A DNA stretch of 64,000 nt from Nocardioides sp. dk884 (GCF_009557055.1 NZ_CP045649.1:248001-312000); one strand, 5' to 3'; positions 7,448 to 16,460 are shown, numbered from the stretch's first letter. Made by a program: numbers and translations. The notes: generated from the letters alone by a model not told the origin.

Positions 7448-9886
7448 ATGTCCCTCACCCTCGACGAGGCCCGTGCCCGGGCCGCCCAGCTGAGCGACGT
7501 CGCCTACGACATCGAGCTCGACCTCACCGACGCGTCTGCGGACACCTTCGGCTGCCGCACGCGGGTCACGTTCACGACCTCCGGGCCCGACACCTTCCTC
7601 GAGCTGAGCGGTGCGCGCGACCTCGAGGTGCTCCTCGACGGCGCCCCCGTCCCCACGTCGTACGACGGGCGAAGGATCGCGCTCACCGGCCTGCCCACCG
7701 GCGACCCGGCGACCGTCGAGGTGACCGCTCGGGTCCCGTACGTCACCGACGGCGACGGGATGCACCGCTTCACCGACCCCGCGGACGGCGAGACCTACCT
7801 GTCGGCCTACCTCGGCATGGACGTCTCGCAGCGGGTGTTCGCCTGCTTCGACCAGGTCGACCTCAAGGCGCCGGTGACCATGACCGTGCACGCCGACCCC
7901 GCCTGGACCGTGCTGGCCAACGGCCGGGCGCGCGAGCACGGCGACGGCACCTGGCGCTTCGCGACGACCCCGCCGATCCCCACCGACATGGTGGTCGTCT
8001 GCGCCGGCCCGTGGCACTCGGTGACCTGGGAGCACCGCGGACTGCCGTTCGGCTGGCACGCGCGCCGCTCGCTGGCCGCCGAGCTCGACCGCGACGCCGC
8101 GGAGCTGCGCGCGCTCACCGAGGGCTGCTTCGACCACTACGCCGAGCTGCTCGCCGAGCCGTTCGTCTTCGACTCCTACGACCAGGCGTTCGTGCCGGGC
8201 CAGAACTGGGGCGCGCTGGAGACCCCGGGCTGCGTGACCTACCGCGACGAGCTGCTGCCCCGCGGCCGGGTCAGCGAGCCGATGCGGGTGCGCCGCGCGA
8301 CGATCGTGGCCCACGAGATGGCGCACATGTGGTTCGGCAACCTGGTGACGATGCGCTGGTGGGAGGACACCTGGCTCAACGAGTCCTTCGCCGACTACAT
8401 GGGCTACCGCGTCGCGCGCGACGGCGCCGGGTACGCCGACACGCTGGTCGCCCACGAGGCGCGCCGCAAGCCGCGGGCCTACGACGCCGACCTGCGCCGC
8501 TCCACCCACCCGGTCGCGCCGCGCGCCGAGGACGTGCCCGACGTGGACGCCGCTTTCAACAACTTCGACCAGATCTCCTACGCCAAGGGCAACTCGGTGC
8601 TGCGCCAGCTGGTCACCTGGCTCGGCGACGAGGCGTTCCTCGTCGGTGTGAACGCCCACCTCGCCGCCCACCGCTTCGGCAACGCCACGCTCGCCGACTT
8701 CGTCGACGCCCTCGACGCCGCCTCCGAGCGCGACGTGCGCGGCTGGGTCGAGTCGTGGCTGCGCCGCTCGGGCCACGACACGATCCGCGTCGATCGCGAC
8801 GGCGGCGTACCGGTGCTGACCCGCGAGGGCGAGCGGCCGCACCGCCTCCGCGTCACGGCGTACGACGTGGCGCCGGGCGGCACCTGGACCGAGGTCGGCG
8901 CCCGCCTCGTCGACGTCGCCGACGAGCCGGTGCGCCTCGAGGACTGGGCCGGTCGGGTCGTGGTGCCGAACAGCCACGGCGAGACCTTCGCGCGGCTGCG
9001 TCTGGACCCGCTCTCCTGGGACGCAGCACGCGCCGGGCTGTCCGGCCTGGACGACGTGGCTGTCCGCACGGTGCTGTGGCAGCACGCCTTCGAGCTGGTG
9101 CAGTCGCGGCGGCTCCCGGTCGAGGAGTACGCCGACCTGGTGGCCACCCACCTGCCCGCGGAGTCGCATCCCGAGCTGCTCGAGGCGGTGCTGGAGCGCA
9201 CCCTCGACGAGGTGCTGCTGCGCCGGACCGCGCCGGGCGACGCCGAGTGGCTCCTCGCGGTGGTCGCCGCGGCCTGCGCGCGCGGGCTGGCGGACGGCGC
9301 CGGGGACCCCGAGCGTGCCCTGGCCTGCACCCGCGGCCTGATCACCACCTCCACCGACGTCGACCTGCTGGGCGGCTGGCTGGCCGCGGCCCGCGCCGGT
9401 GGGGGCACCGCCGAGGGCGTCGAGCTGACGCCGGGACTGCTCTGGGGGATCGTGCACCGCCTCGCCGAGCTCGGGGCGCTGGACGCCTCCGCGATCGAGG
9501 AGGAGCGACGCCGCGACGGCACCGTCGACGGCGAGCTCGGCGCCGCGCGGGCGCTGGCGGCCCGCCCCACCGAGGAGGCCAAGGCGGAGGCGTGGGCGCG
9601 GATGGCCGACGACCCCGAGGTCTCCAACCGGCTCTACGCCGCGCTCGCCGCGGGGCTGTGGTCGCCGGGGCAGACCGACCTGCTCGCGCCGTACGTCGCC
9701 CGCTACTTCGCCGAGTCGCCCGGCATCGCCGAGCGCCGCGGCCAGGCCTTCTCCCAGGTCGTGGGGCGCGCCTTCCCCGCGCTCGCCCTCGACCCCACGC
9801 AGGTGCAGCTGCTGCGCGACGCCCTCGACGGCGAGGTGCCCCCGGTGCTGCGCCGGCACTGGCAGGACCGCCTCGACGACCTCTGA
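7448..9886 (+). CDS. pepN: aminopeptidase N (M1 family)
   Basis: Cytosolic zinc aminopeptidase of 812 residues, within the actinobacterial range. It has an N-terminal beta-saddle domain (1-190), a thermolysin-like catalytic domain (about 190-440) and a helical C-terminal ERAP1-like domain. The zinc site is HEMAHMWFGN with His289, Glu290, His293 and third ligand Glu312 (NESFADYMGY). A substrate-clamping Tyr in SYAKGNSVL follows. The exopeptidase motif, normally GAMEN, reads GALET: the Glu is kept but the Met and Asn are replaced. ATG 7448 fits the 6-nt spacing to TACGGT. It is flanked on both sides by the 22-bp repeat. Confidence 0.94.
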   Translation: MSLTLDEARARAAQLSDVAYDIELDLTDASADTFGCRTRVTFTTSGPDTFLELSGARDLEVLLDGAPVPTSYDGRRIALTGLPTGDPATVEVTARVPYVTDGDGMHRFTDPADGETYLSAYLGMDVSQRVFACFDQVDLKAPVTMTVHADPAWTVLANGRAREHGDGTWRFATTPPIPTDMVVVCAGPWHSVTWEHRGLPFGWHARRSLAAELDRDAAELRALTEGCFDHYAELLAEPFVFDSYDQAFVPGQNWGALETPGCVTYRDELLPRGRVSEPMRVRRATIVAHEMAHMWFGNLVTMRWWEDTWLNESFADYMGYRVARDGAGYADTLVAHEARRKPRAYDADLRRSTHPVAPRAEDVPDVDAAFNNFDQISYAKGNSVLRQLVTWLGDEAFLVGVNAHLAAHRFGNATLADFVDALDAASERDVRGWVESWLRRSGHDTIRVDRDGGVPVLTREGERPHRLRVTAYDVAPGGTWTEVGARLVDVADEPVRLEDWAGRVVVPNSHGETFARLRLDPLSWDAARAGLSGLDDVAVRTVLWQHAFELVQSRRLPVEEYADLVATHLPAESHPELLEAVLERTLDEVLLRRTAPGDAEWLLAVVAAACARGLADGAGDPERALACTRGLITTSTDVDLLGGWLAAARAGGGTAEGVELTPGLLWGIVHRLAELGALDASAIEEERRRDGTVDGELGAARALAARPTEEAKAEAWARMADDPEVSNRLYAALAAGLWSPGQTDLLAPYVARYFAESPGIAERRGQAFSQVVGRAFPALALDPTQVQLLRDALDGEVPPVLRRHWQDRLDDL

Positions 9887-9895
9887 CCCCTCGCC

Positions 9896-9970
9896 GAGTC
9901 GGCGCCACTGGTTGCGCGAGTCGGCGCCAATGGTGCGGCGAGTCGGCGCAAATGGCGCGCCCTGTCGGCG
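9896..9970 (+). repeat. 22-bp tandem repeat, locus 2 (3 units plus a degenerate fourth)
   Basis: Units begin at 9896, 9918 and 9940 with 22-bp period and core GAGTCGGCGCCAATGG. A fourth, degenerate unit begins near 9962 (CTGTCGGCGG). The array fills the pepN-pntA gap and covers the -35 position of the pntA promoter. Confidence 0.8.
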
Positions 9971-9978
9971 GATGTGAC

Positions 9979-9984
9979 TAGGTT
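9979..9984 (+). promoter_or_regulatory. -10 hexamer TAGGTT for the transhydrogenase operon
   Basis: TAGGTT ends 6 nt before GTG 9991 and no Shine-Dalgarno sequence is present, so a leaderless operon mRNA is inferred. Confidence 0.55.
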
Positions 9985-9990
9985 CACCCT

Positions 9991-11142
9991 GTGAGGGTCG
10001 CTGTGGTCCGGGAGACCCGCGAGCACGAGACGCGGGTGGCGCTGACACCTGAGCTGGTCACCAAGCTGACCGGCCTCGGGTGGGAGGTCGCGGTCGAGCC
10101 CGGCGCCGGCGAGCGGGCGATGCACCTCGATGACGACTACGTCGCGGCCGGCGCGGTCCTCGACCCCGACCTGGTCGACGACCTCGCCGGTGCCGACCTG
10201 GTGCTCTCGGTGCAGCCGCTCTCGCCCGCACGCGTACGCCGCCTGCGCCGCGGCGCCACCACGGTCTCGTTCCTGCCCGCGACCCTGGAGCCGGCCCTGG
10301 TCGCGGACCTGCGCGACGTCGGGGCGACGTCGTTCGCGATGGAGCTGGTCCCGCGGATATCGCGCGCGCAGTCGATGGACGCGCTCTCCTCGCAGTCGCT
10401 GGTGGCGGGCTACCGCTGCGCGGTCGTCTGCGCGGGGCTGCTGCGCCGCTTCCTGCCGCTCAACATGACCGCCGCCGGCACGGTCCCGCCAGCCGAGGTC
10501 GTGGTCCTGGGCGCGGGGGTCGCCGGGTTGCAGGCGATCGCGACCACGCGTCGCCTCGGCGCGGTCGTGCGCGCCTACGACGTGCGCGCCGCGGCCGCGG
10601 AGGAGATCCGCTCGGTGGGCGCCCACGCGATCGAGCTCGACCTGCCCACCCTCGAGGGCGCCGGCGGCTATGCCCGGGAGATGTCGCAGGAGCGCGCCGA
10701 GCTCCAGCGCGAGCTGCTGGCGCCGTACGTCGCGGCCGCGGACGCGCTCATCACCACCGCCGCCGTACCCGGCCGGGCGGCACCGCTGCTGGTCACCGCC
10801 GCGATGGTCGAGCAGATGCGCGCCGGGTCGGTCGTCGTCGACCTCGCCGCCGACGCCCCGACCGGCGGCAACGTCGAGGGCTCGGTGCCCGGGGAGGTGG
10901 TGCGGGTCGGGCGGGCCCAGGTGTGGGGCGGTCGCAACGTGCCCGCCCAGATGCCGGAGCCGGCCTCGCGCCTCTACGCCGCCAACGTCGCCCACCTGGT
11001 CGCCCTGCTGACCCGCGAGGGCGCCCTGGCCCCCGACTGGGAGGACGAGATCGTGGCCACCAGCTGCGTCACCCACGACGGCGAGGTGCGCCACGAGCCG
11101 GCGCGGCTGCTGCTCGAGGACGCCGGAGGGGAGTCGGCATGA
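9991..11142 (+). CDS. pntA: NAD(P) transhydrogenase subunit alpha, part 1 (NAD-binding domain I)
   Basis: Soluble domain I of the proton-pumping transhydrogenase, which binds NAD(H) and exchanges hydride with NADP(H) on PntB. The 383 residues contain the alanine-dehydrogenase/PntA fold, the conserved RAQSMDALSSQSLVAGYR segment, and the NAD-binding GAGVAGLQAIATTRRLGA near residue 180, followed by DVRAAAAEEIRSVGA. The membrane part is a separate gene, the three-subunit arrangement common in actinobacteria and Rhodospirillum. It overlaps the next gene by ATGA. The GTG start is supported by the 6-nt spacing from TAGGTT. Confidence 0.94.
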   Translation: MRVAVVRETREHETRVALTPELVTKLTGLGWEVAVEPGAGERAMHLDDDYVAAGAVLDPDLVDDLAGADLVLSVQPLSPARVRRLRRGATTVSFLPATLEPALVADLRDVGATSFAMELVPRISRAQSMDALSSQSLVAGYRCAVVCAGLLRRFLPLNMTAAGTVPPAEVVVLGAGVAGLQAIATTRRLGAVVRAYDVRAAAAEEIRSVGAHAIELDLPTLEGAGGYAREMSQERAELQRELLAPYVAAADALITTAAVPGRAAPLLVTAAMVEQMRAGSVVVDLAADAPTGGNVEGSVPGEVVRVGRAQVWGGRNVPAQMPEPASRLYAANVAHLVALLTREGALAPDWEDEIVATSCVTHDGEVRHEPARLLLEDAGGESA

Positions 11143-11459
11143 GCGACCCCGTCGCCTGGCTCACGATCTTCGTGCTCAGCGTGGCCGTCGGCATCGAGGT
11201 GATCGCCAAGGTCTCCTCCACCCTGCACACCCCGCTCATGTCGGGTGCCAACGCCATCCACGGCGTGATCCTGCTCGGCGCCGTCATCGTCACCGGCACC
11301 ACCGAGTCCACGCTCGCGCTGGTGGTCGGGCTGGTCGCGATCGTGCTGGCCGCGATCAACATGGCCGGCGGCTTCGTGGTGACCGACCGGATGCTGCGGA
11401 TGTTCGGCCGGCGCCGCCCCGCCAAGGACGCCGCCCCGCAGCGGGGGAGCGCCCGATGA
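11139..11459 (+). CDS. pntAb: NAD(P) transhydrogenase subunit alpha, part 2 (membrane)
   Basis: A 106-residue membrane subunit corresponding to the C-terminal part of E. coli PntA (domain II). It starts MSDPVAWLTIFVLSVAVG and has three predicted helices, with the family segment TPLMSGANAIHGVILLGA between helices. The last helix region (NMAGGFVVTDRMLRMF) is also typical. Translation is coupled on both sides through ATGA overlaps with pntA and pntB, which supports 1:1:1 production of the complex. Confidence 0.93.
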   Translation: MSDPVAWLTIFVLSVAVGIEVIAKVSSTLHTPLMSGANAIHGVILLGAVIVTGTTESTLALVVGLVAIVLAAINMAGGFVVTDRMLRMFGRRRPAKDAAPQRGSAR

Positions 11460-12829
11460 CCCCCACCTGGGCCCAGCTGGTCTACCTCGCCTGCGCGGTC
11501 GGCTTCATCCTCGCGCTCAAGGGCCTGTCCGGTCCGCGTACCGCACGCGCCGGCAACCTCGTCGGCGCGGGGGCCGCGGTGGTCGCGGTCGCCGTCCCGT
11601 TCTTCTACCTCGACCTCGACCACGTCGCGCTGATCCTGGGCGCGATCGCGCTCGGCACCCTGGTCGGGGTGCTCGGCGCCCAGCGGGTGCAGATGACCCA
11701 GATGCCGCAGATGGTGGCGCTCTTCAACGGTGTCGGCGGCGGCGCGGCCGCGCTCGTGGCGCTGCTCGAGCTGACCCACATGGGGGCGGCGACCCCCGAC
11801 TTCGACCTCGCCGCGACCGGGTTCACGCTCGCCGTCGGCGCGGTCTCCTTCGCCGGCTCCGCGATCACCTTCGCCAAGCTCCAGGAGCTGATGACCTCGC
11901 GGCCGGTGGTCTTCCCCGGCCTGCCCGTGGCCTTCGGGCTCGCGGCCGTCGCCGCGGTCGTGCTCGCGGTGCTCGTGGTCCGCGACCCCTCGGTCCCGCT
12001 CGGCGTCGCGCTGGCCGCGGTCGGCCTGCTCCTCGGCGTACTCCTGGTGCTGCCGGTCGGCGGCGCCGACGTGCCGATCGTGATCAGCCTGCTCAACGCC
12101 TTCACCGGGCTGACCGTGGCCGCCGGCGGCTACGTCCTGGGCAACGTCGTGCTGCTGGTGGCCGGCACCCTCGTCGGTGCCTCCGGCACCTTCCTCACCC
12201 TGCTGATGGCGCGGGCGATGGGCCGCTCGGTGGCCAGCATCCTCTTCGGCGCGCTGCGCGGCGGCTCCACGCTCGGCGCCGGCGTCGCCTCCGACCGCCC
12301 GGTGCGCTCCGCCGGGCCGGAGGACGTCGCGATCGCGCTGGGGTACGCCGAGCGGGTGATCGTGGTGCCCGGCTACGGCCTGGCCGTCGCACAGGCGCAG
12401 CACACGCTCCGCGAGATCGTCGACCTGCTCACCGAGCGCGGCGTCCGCGTGGACTACGCGATCCACCCGGTGGCCGGCCGGATGCCCGGGCACATGAACG
12501 TGCTGCTCGCCGAGGCGCAGGTGCCCTACGAGCAGCTCGTCGAGATGGACGACATCAACAACGAGTTCCGCCACACCGACGTGGTGCTCGTGGTCGGCGC
12601 CAACGACGTCGTCAACCCCGCGGCCCGCACCACCCCCAGCGCGCCGATCTACGGCATGCCGATCCTCGACGTCGACCAGGCCCGCCAGGTGGTGTTCCTC
12701 AAGCGCTCGATGCGCCCCGGCTTCGCCGGCATCGACAACGAGCTGCTCTTCGACCCGCGCACGACGCTGCTGTTCGGTGATGCCAAGGAGTCACTCGCCA
12801 AGCTGCTCGCCGCCCTCAAGGGGCTCTGA
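11456..12829 (+). CDS. pntB: NAD(P) transhydrogenase subunit beta
   Basis: A 457-residue subunit with 8-9 membrane helices (domain II proton channel) followed by the NADP(H)-binding domain III from about residue 290. Seen: the conserved LFNGVGGGAAAL membrane segment, then IVVPGYGLAVAQAQHTLRE and YAIHPVAGRMPGHMNVLLAEA, the NADP-binding Rossmann signature, and VLVVGANDVVNPAA near the C-terminus. It is the last gene of the operon and generates NADPH at the expense of the proton gradient. No clear terminator was found in the 52 bp before the next gene. Confidence 0.95.
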   Translation: MTPTWAQLVYLACAVGFILALKGLSGPRTARAGNLVGAGAAVVAVAVPFFYLDLDHVALILGAIALGTLVGVLGAQRVQMTQMPQMVALFNGVGGGAAALVALLELTHMGAATPDFDLAATGFTLAVGAVSFAGSAITFAKLQELMTSRPVVFPGLPVAFGLAAVAAVVLAVLVVRDPSVPLGVALAAVGLLLGVLLVLPVGGADVPIVISLLNAFTGLTVAAGGYVLGNVVLLVAGTLVGASGTFLTLLMARAMGRSVASILFGALRGGSTLGAGVASDRPVRSAGPEDVAIALGYAERVIVVPGYGLAVAQAQHTLREIVDLLTERGVRVDYAIHPVAGRMPGHMNVLLAEAQVPYEQLVEMDDINNEFRHTDVVLVVGANDVVNPAARTTPSAPIYGMPILDVDQARQVVFLKRSMRPGFAGIDNELLFDPRTTLLFGDAKESLAKLLAALKGL

Positions 12830-12881
12830 GCAGGCTCAGACCAGGGCGGGACCTCGCGGCCGCCCGCTCGTTGAGCACGGC

Positions 12882-13055
12882 ATGGACGAGGACGAGGAGC
12901 GCCTGGGCCGCCCCGACGGGCACCGCTACGCCGCACCGGAGCCGGAGAGCGAGCGCGAGAGCCGGGAGTGGGTCTACGTCCTGCTCGCGCTGGTCGTGGT
13001 GGGCCTGATGGTGCTGATCGTCACCGGCGTGGTCCCGGTCCACCCCGGCGGGTAG
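12882..13055 (+). CDS. small single-span membrane protein, 57 aa
   Basis: A 57-residue open frame starting MDEDEERLGRPDG. An acidic, hydrophilic N-terminal half (about 1-27) is followed by one strongly hydrophobic helix (VYVLLALVVVGLMVLIV, residues 31-47) and a short Val-Pro-Gly tail. No family was recognised. Such small N-in anchored proteins are common in actinobacterial intergenic spaces. It lies 52 bp after pntB on the same strand and converges on upp. Coding status rests on the amphipathic composition and third-position GC; the start codon is the only ATG available. Confidence 0.55.
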   Translation: MDEDEERLGRPDGHRYAAPEPESERESREWVYVLLALVVVGLMVLIVTGVVPVHPGG

Positions 13056-13083
13056 AGCCGGGCGGCTGGGCGGCCGGCGAGGC

Positions 13084-13731
13084 TCAGGCGCCGCCGGCGA
13101 TGCCGTAGAGCCGGTCGCCCGCGTCACCGAGGCCGGGCACGATGTAGCCCTTCTCGTTGAGGCGCTCGTCCATCGCGGCGGTCACGACGGTGACCGGCAC
13201 GTCGAGGTCGGCCAGGTCCTTCTCGAGGCGCACGCAGCCCTCGGGAGCGGCGAGCAGGCAGATCGCGGTGACGTGGTCGGCCCCGCGGTCCGTGAGGAAC
13301 CGGATCGCCGCGGCGAGGGTGCCGCCGGTGGCCAGCATCGGGTCGAGCACGTAGCACTGGCGACCGGACAGGTCCTCGGGCAGCCGCTCGGCGTACGTCG
13401 CGGCCTCGAGGGTCTCCTCGTTGCGGACCATGCCGAGGAAGCCGACCTCGGCGGTCGGCAGCAGCCGCATCATGCCGTCGAGCATGCCGAGCCCGGCGCG
13501 CAGGATCGGCACCACGAGCGGCTTCGGGGTCGCGAGGCGTACGCCGGTGGTGGGCGAGACCGGGGTGGTGATGTCGACCTGCTCGACGCGGACGTCGCGG
13601 GTGGCCTCGTAGGCCAGCAGGGTCACCAGCTCGTCGGTCAGGTGGCGGAACGTCGGGGAGTCCGTGCGCTCGTCTCGCAGGGTGGTGAGCTTGTGGGCGA
13701 CGAGCGGGTGGTCCACGACATGAGTACGCAT
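13084..13731 (-). CDS. upp: uracil phosphoribosyltransferase
   Basis: Pyrimidine-salvage enzyme converting uracil plus PRPP to UMP; 215 residues, full length. Seen: the N-terminal [16 protein letters not shown] signature, [14 protein letters not shown], the PRPP-binding loop [16 protein letters not shown] near residue 128, and the uracil-contacting C-terminus [17 protein letters not shown] 13731 lies 6 nt after a TAGCCT hexamer on the minus strand, so the mRNA is probably leaderless. It is divergent from the tadA pair. Confidence 0.96.
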   Translation of the reverse strand: MRTHVVDHPLVAHKLTTLRDERTDSPTFRHLTDELVTLLAYEATRDVRVEQVDITTPVSPTTGVRLATPKPLVVPILRAGLGMLDGMMRLLPTAEVGFLGMVRNEETLEAATYAERLPEDLSGRQCYVLDPMLATGGTLAAAIRFLTDRGADHVTAICLLAAPEGCVRLEKDLADLDVPVTVVTAAMDERLNEKGYIVPGLGDAGDRLYGIAGGA

Positions 13732-13737
13732 GTGTGA

Positions 13738-13743
13738 AGGCTA
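13738..13743 (-). promoter_or_regulatory. -10 hexamer TAGCCT for upp
   Basis: Read on the minus strand, TAGCCT is followed by 6 nt and the upp ATG. This is one of the clearest leaderless signatures in the window. Confidence 0.55.
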
Positions 13744-13835
13744 GTCCAGGTTCCCGGTCCGAGACTTGGCCGGGCGGCGGGGCTCTGCCACCCTAGGGAG
13801 ACAGGCGGCGACCAGCACCGGTGTGGAGGAGCGTC

Positions 13836-14327
13836 ATGGTCCAGATCGACGAGGTCGACTTCGCCCTTGCCGCGTTCCGACAGGACGGTGCATGGACGGT
13901 CGGGGAGCTCACCCGCGAGCACCTCGCGGACCTCGAGACCCTCGCTGACGCGCTGCGCCGGCTGCCCGGGGACAGCGGCGCCATCGCGCTGATCGGCATC
14001 GACGACGACTACTTCCTGCTCGTGCGCGTCACCGGCTCCGTGGTGCGGGTGCTGGTCTCCGACGTCGCCGCGGCCGACGAGTCCGACCTGGCCGCCTCCG
14101 CCCTGGAGGTGCTCGGCATCACGGCGCCGCTCGACGACGACGAGGACGCCGAGGCCGTCCCGGCCGGCGACCTCGACCTGCTCGGCGACCTCGGCATGCA
14201 CGCGATGGACATGGCCGTGCTGCTCGACGACTTCGACCTCTACCCCGACGAGGTGCTCTCCGACGTGGCCCGCAAGGTGGGCTTCGGCGAGGCCTTCGAC
14301 GACGCCGTCGGGCTGACGTCGGCCTGA
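13836..14327 (+). CDS. tRNA adenosine deaminase-associated protein
   Basis: A 163-residue acidic protein of the actinobacterial family encoded directly upstream of tadA. It reads MVQIDEVDFALAAFRQDG, then several beta-strands with DDDYFLLVRV and a highly acidic stretch (LDDDEDAEAVPAGD, about 106-119), ending in DVARKVGFGEAFDDAVG. The biochemical role is unknown in the family; the name rests on conserved adjacency. GGAGG upstream of ATG 13836 gives a normal ribosome site. The next gene starts 20 bp downstream, so they are probably co-transcribed. Confidence 0.8.
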   Translation: MVQIDEVDFALAAFRQDGAWTVGELTREHLADLETLADALRRLPGDSGAIALIGIDDDYFLLVRVTGSVVRVLVSDVAAADESDLAASALEVLGITAPLDDDEDAEAVPAGDLDLLGDLGMHAMDMAVLLDDFDLYPDEVLSDVARKVGFGEAFDDAVGLTSA

Positions 14328-14347
14328 GCCGGCGCACCACCGCCACC

Positions 14348-14815
14348 GTGCTGCACGACCGCTGGCGCGAGCCGATGCGCGCCGCCCTCGCCGAGGCGCA
14401 GGCTGCCGACGCGACGCACGACGTACCGATCGGGGCGGTGGTGCTCGGCCCGGACGGCCACGTCCTGGGCGCCGGGCGCAACATCCGGGAGGCCGAGGGG
14501 GACCCGACCGGGCACGCGGAGGTGGTCGCGCTGCGCGCCGCGGCGCGGGCGCTGGGGGAGTGGCGGCTCAGCGGCTGCACGCTCGTCGTCACGCTCGAGC
14601 CGTGCACGATGTGCGCGGGGGCCGCGGTGCTGGCGAGGGTCGAGCGGATCGTCTTCGGAGCCTTCGACGACAAGGCCGGCGCGGTCGGCAGCCTGTGGGA
14701 CGTGGTGCGCGATCGCCGGCTCAACCACCGCCCGGAGGTCGTCGCCGGGGTGCTGGCCGCCGAGTCGACGGCGCTGCTCGAGGACTTCTTCGCCCGGCAC
14801 CGCCCCCGCGACTGA
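14348..14815 (+). CDS. tadA: tRNA-specific adenosine deaminase
   Basis: Zinc deaminase converting A34 to inosine in tRNA-Arg(ACG); 155 residues, normal length. The zinc site is visible: GHAEVVALRAAA with ligand His56 and proton-shuttle Glu58, and LEPCTMCAGA with ligands Cys86 and Cys89. The substrate-contact segment VPIGAVVLGPDG precedes them. GTG 14348 is used as start; an internal in-frame ATG nine codons later would also leave the fold intact. It pairs with the upstream associated protein. Confidence 0.93.
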   Translation: MLHDRWREPMRAALAEAQAADATHDVPIGAVVLGPDGHVLGAGRNIREAEGDPTGHAEVVALRAAARALGEWRLSGCTLVVTLEPCTMCAGAAVLARVERIVFGAFDDKAGAVGSLWDVVRDRRLNHRPEVVAGVLAAESTALLEDFFARHRPRD

Positions 14816-14877
14816 CCCCCGCGGGGGATCCCCAGATTTCACCTTCCGGATGTCTGGACCGGGGTCATACTGGCCAG

Positions 14878-16290
14878 GTGGCGGCTCCGTTCACCGGCAA
14901 ATCCTCGACACGCTCCCAGGGCAGGTTCACCTCCTGGCGGCGTTCTCGACGCGGGTCCGTGAGCGCCGGGGCATCGCTCGCCGCGCTGACGCTGGCGTGC
15001 ACCGCGTGGGTCGCGCCGCCGGCGAGCGCTGACGGCGCGGTCACGGTGCGGGGCGCCGCCTTCCCGGACCCGATGGCCACCCGGCTGTCCTACGTGGGCT
15101 GCGAGTCGATCGGTGCGCTGCGCGCCGAGACGCCCCAGGCGTACGTCGGCCTCGGCCCGGGCCAGCCGCCGGCCGGCCGGCGCAGCCTGGGCTACGACCT
15201 CGCCGGCGGCAACGCGGTCGGTGCCATGCACGTCGTCGCCTCTGTGCGGGCGACCAGCGTGGCGTCGGTCTCCGTCCACGCCCCGGCGGGCGCCCGCGGG
15301 GTCGCCTACGCCGGATACCAGACCCGCGCCGACCGCGGCACCGACGTCATGTGGCTGGGGCGCGCCGACCTGCGAGCGGCGGGCGGCTGGCAGGAGATCG
15401 ACGCGATGCGCACCTCCTACACCTGGTCCCGCGTCGACCTTTCGAGCGGCGCGGTCCTCGAGCGTGGCCCGGCCTCCGCGACGGGCGTGCGCGCCTTCGC
15501 GGCGCGTGGCGGCGGCGACGGCGGGGCCTTCTTCACCATCGGCTTCGGCTGCGACGGGCAGCCGTTCTCCCTCGACGCGCTGCGGTCCGGCCCGGCGGGC
15601 GCCGTCACGACGTACGACCTCGAGGGGCTGGCGACCACCACCACGATCTCCGGCCCGACCCGGGCGCGACCGGGCAAGGCGGTGCGGCTCACCGGCACGC
15701 TGCGCGACCAGGACGGCGCGCCGCTGCCGTGGGGCTCGGTCATCCTGGAGCGCCAGCTCGCCGGCGGCGGCTGGGAGAAGGTCGAGGTGGTCGAGGTCGG
15801 CCCCGGGCTGGACCCGGCCGCGACGGTGCGCCCCAAGCAGACCACGACGTACCGCTGGCGCTTCGTGGACCGACCGCTCGCCGAGGCCAGCACCTCCGCC
15901 TCGCACACCGTGAGGGTCGCGAAGGCCGGTACGCCGTCGGACAAGCCGACGCCGAGCGACAAGCCGACGCCGAGCGACAAGCCCACGCCGAGCGAGCAGC
16001 CGACGCCGGGCGACAAGCCGGCACCGAGCGCTCCCTCGAGCACCCCGCCCACCGCGACGCCCACCCAGGAGCCGAGCCAGCAGGCGTCCCCGCCGGCCAG
16101 CCAGTCGCCCATCGAACAACCGAGCACGCTGCCCACGAAGGAGCCGACGCAGGAGCCGAGCGCGACGTCTACGAAGCCGGCCGCTCCGGCCTCACCGCCC
16201 AGCTCGTCACCGGCTCGGTCGCCGCAGGGGTCCGCCTCCGGCACGCCGAGCGGCACGGCCTCCCCCCGCACCGCCACCCCGACCCCCTGA
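14878..16290 (+). CDS. secreted protein with Pro/Thr/Ser/Lys-rich C-terminal tail
   Basis: A 470-residue protein of unknown function. The N-terminus is basic (RSQGRFTSWRRSRRGS) with a hydrophobic core (SLAALTLACTAWV) and an Ala-x-Ala cleavage site near residue 50, so a Sec or possibly Tat signal peptide. The mature part (about 51-300) has two Cys residues in beta-rich sequence. A second beta-sandwich-like domain follows (about 255-345, STTTISGPTRARPGKAVRLTG style, Ig-like). Residues about 345-470 are low-complexity, starting with imperfect DKPTPS repeats, possibly a cell-wall-spanning or glycosylated stalk. No sorting motif or transmembrane anchor ends the protein. GTG 14878 follows CATACT by 6 nt. 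Confidence 0.7.
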   Translation: MAAPFTGKSSTRSQGRFTSWRRSRRGSVSAGASLAALTLACTAWVAPPASADGAVTVRGAAFPDPMATRLSYVGCESIGALRAETPQAYVGLGPGQPPAGRRSLGYDLAGGNAVGAMHVVASVRATSVASVSVHAPAGARGVAYAGYQTRADRGTDVMWLGRADLRAAGGWQEIDAMRTSYTWSRVDLSSGAVLERGPASATGVRAFAARGGGDGGAFFTIGFGCDGQPFSLDALRSGPAGAVTTYDLEGLATTTTISGPTRARPGKAVRLTGTLRDQDGAPLPWGSVILERQLAGGGWEKVEVVEVGPGLDPAATVRPKQTTTYRWRFVDRPLAEASTSASHTVRVAKAGTPSDKPTPSDKPTPSDKPTPSEQPTPGDKPAPSAPSSTPPTATPTQEPSQQASPPASQSPIEQPSTLPTKEPTQEPSATSTKPAAPASPPSSSPARSPQGSASGTPSGTASPRTATPTP

Positions 16291-16338
16291 CCCGTCTCGG
16301 ACCGGGCACCGGATTTCGTCCGCTCCGCCACCCTCCGG

Positions 16339-16344
16339 TACATT
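16339..16344 (+). promoter_or_regulatory. -10 hexamer TACATT for tRNA-Ser(CGA)
   Basis: TACATT ends 7 nt before the first base of the tRNA, fitting direct transcription of the tRNA with almost no 5' leader. Confidence 0.5.
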
Positions 16345-16351
16345 CCTCCGC

Positions 16352-16441
16352 GGTGGCGTGTCCGAGCGGCCGAAGGTGCATCACTCGAAATGATGTGTGG
16401 GGTTAAACCCACCGTGGGTTCAAATCCCACCGCCACCGCCA
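16352..16441 (+). tRNA. tRNA-Ser(CGA)
   Basis: Class II tRNA of 90 nt including an encoded CCA. The acceptor stem GGTGGCG (16352-16358) pairs with CGCCACC (16431-16437), followed by discriminator G. The anticodon loop CTCGAAA gives anticodon CGA at 16386-16388. A long variable arm is present, and the T arm reads GTGGG-TTCAAAT-CCCAC. It decodes UCG, a frequent serine codon in high-GC genomes. Confidence 0.96.
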
Positions 16442-16460
16442 GACGACGTAGGTCGTGAGA

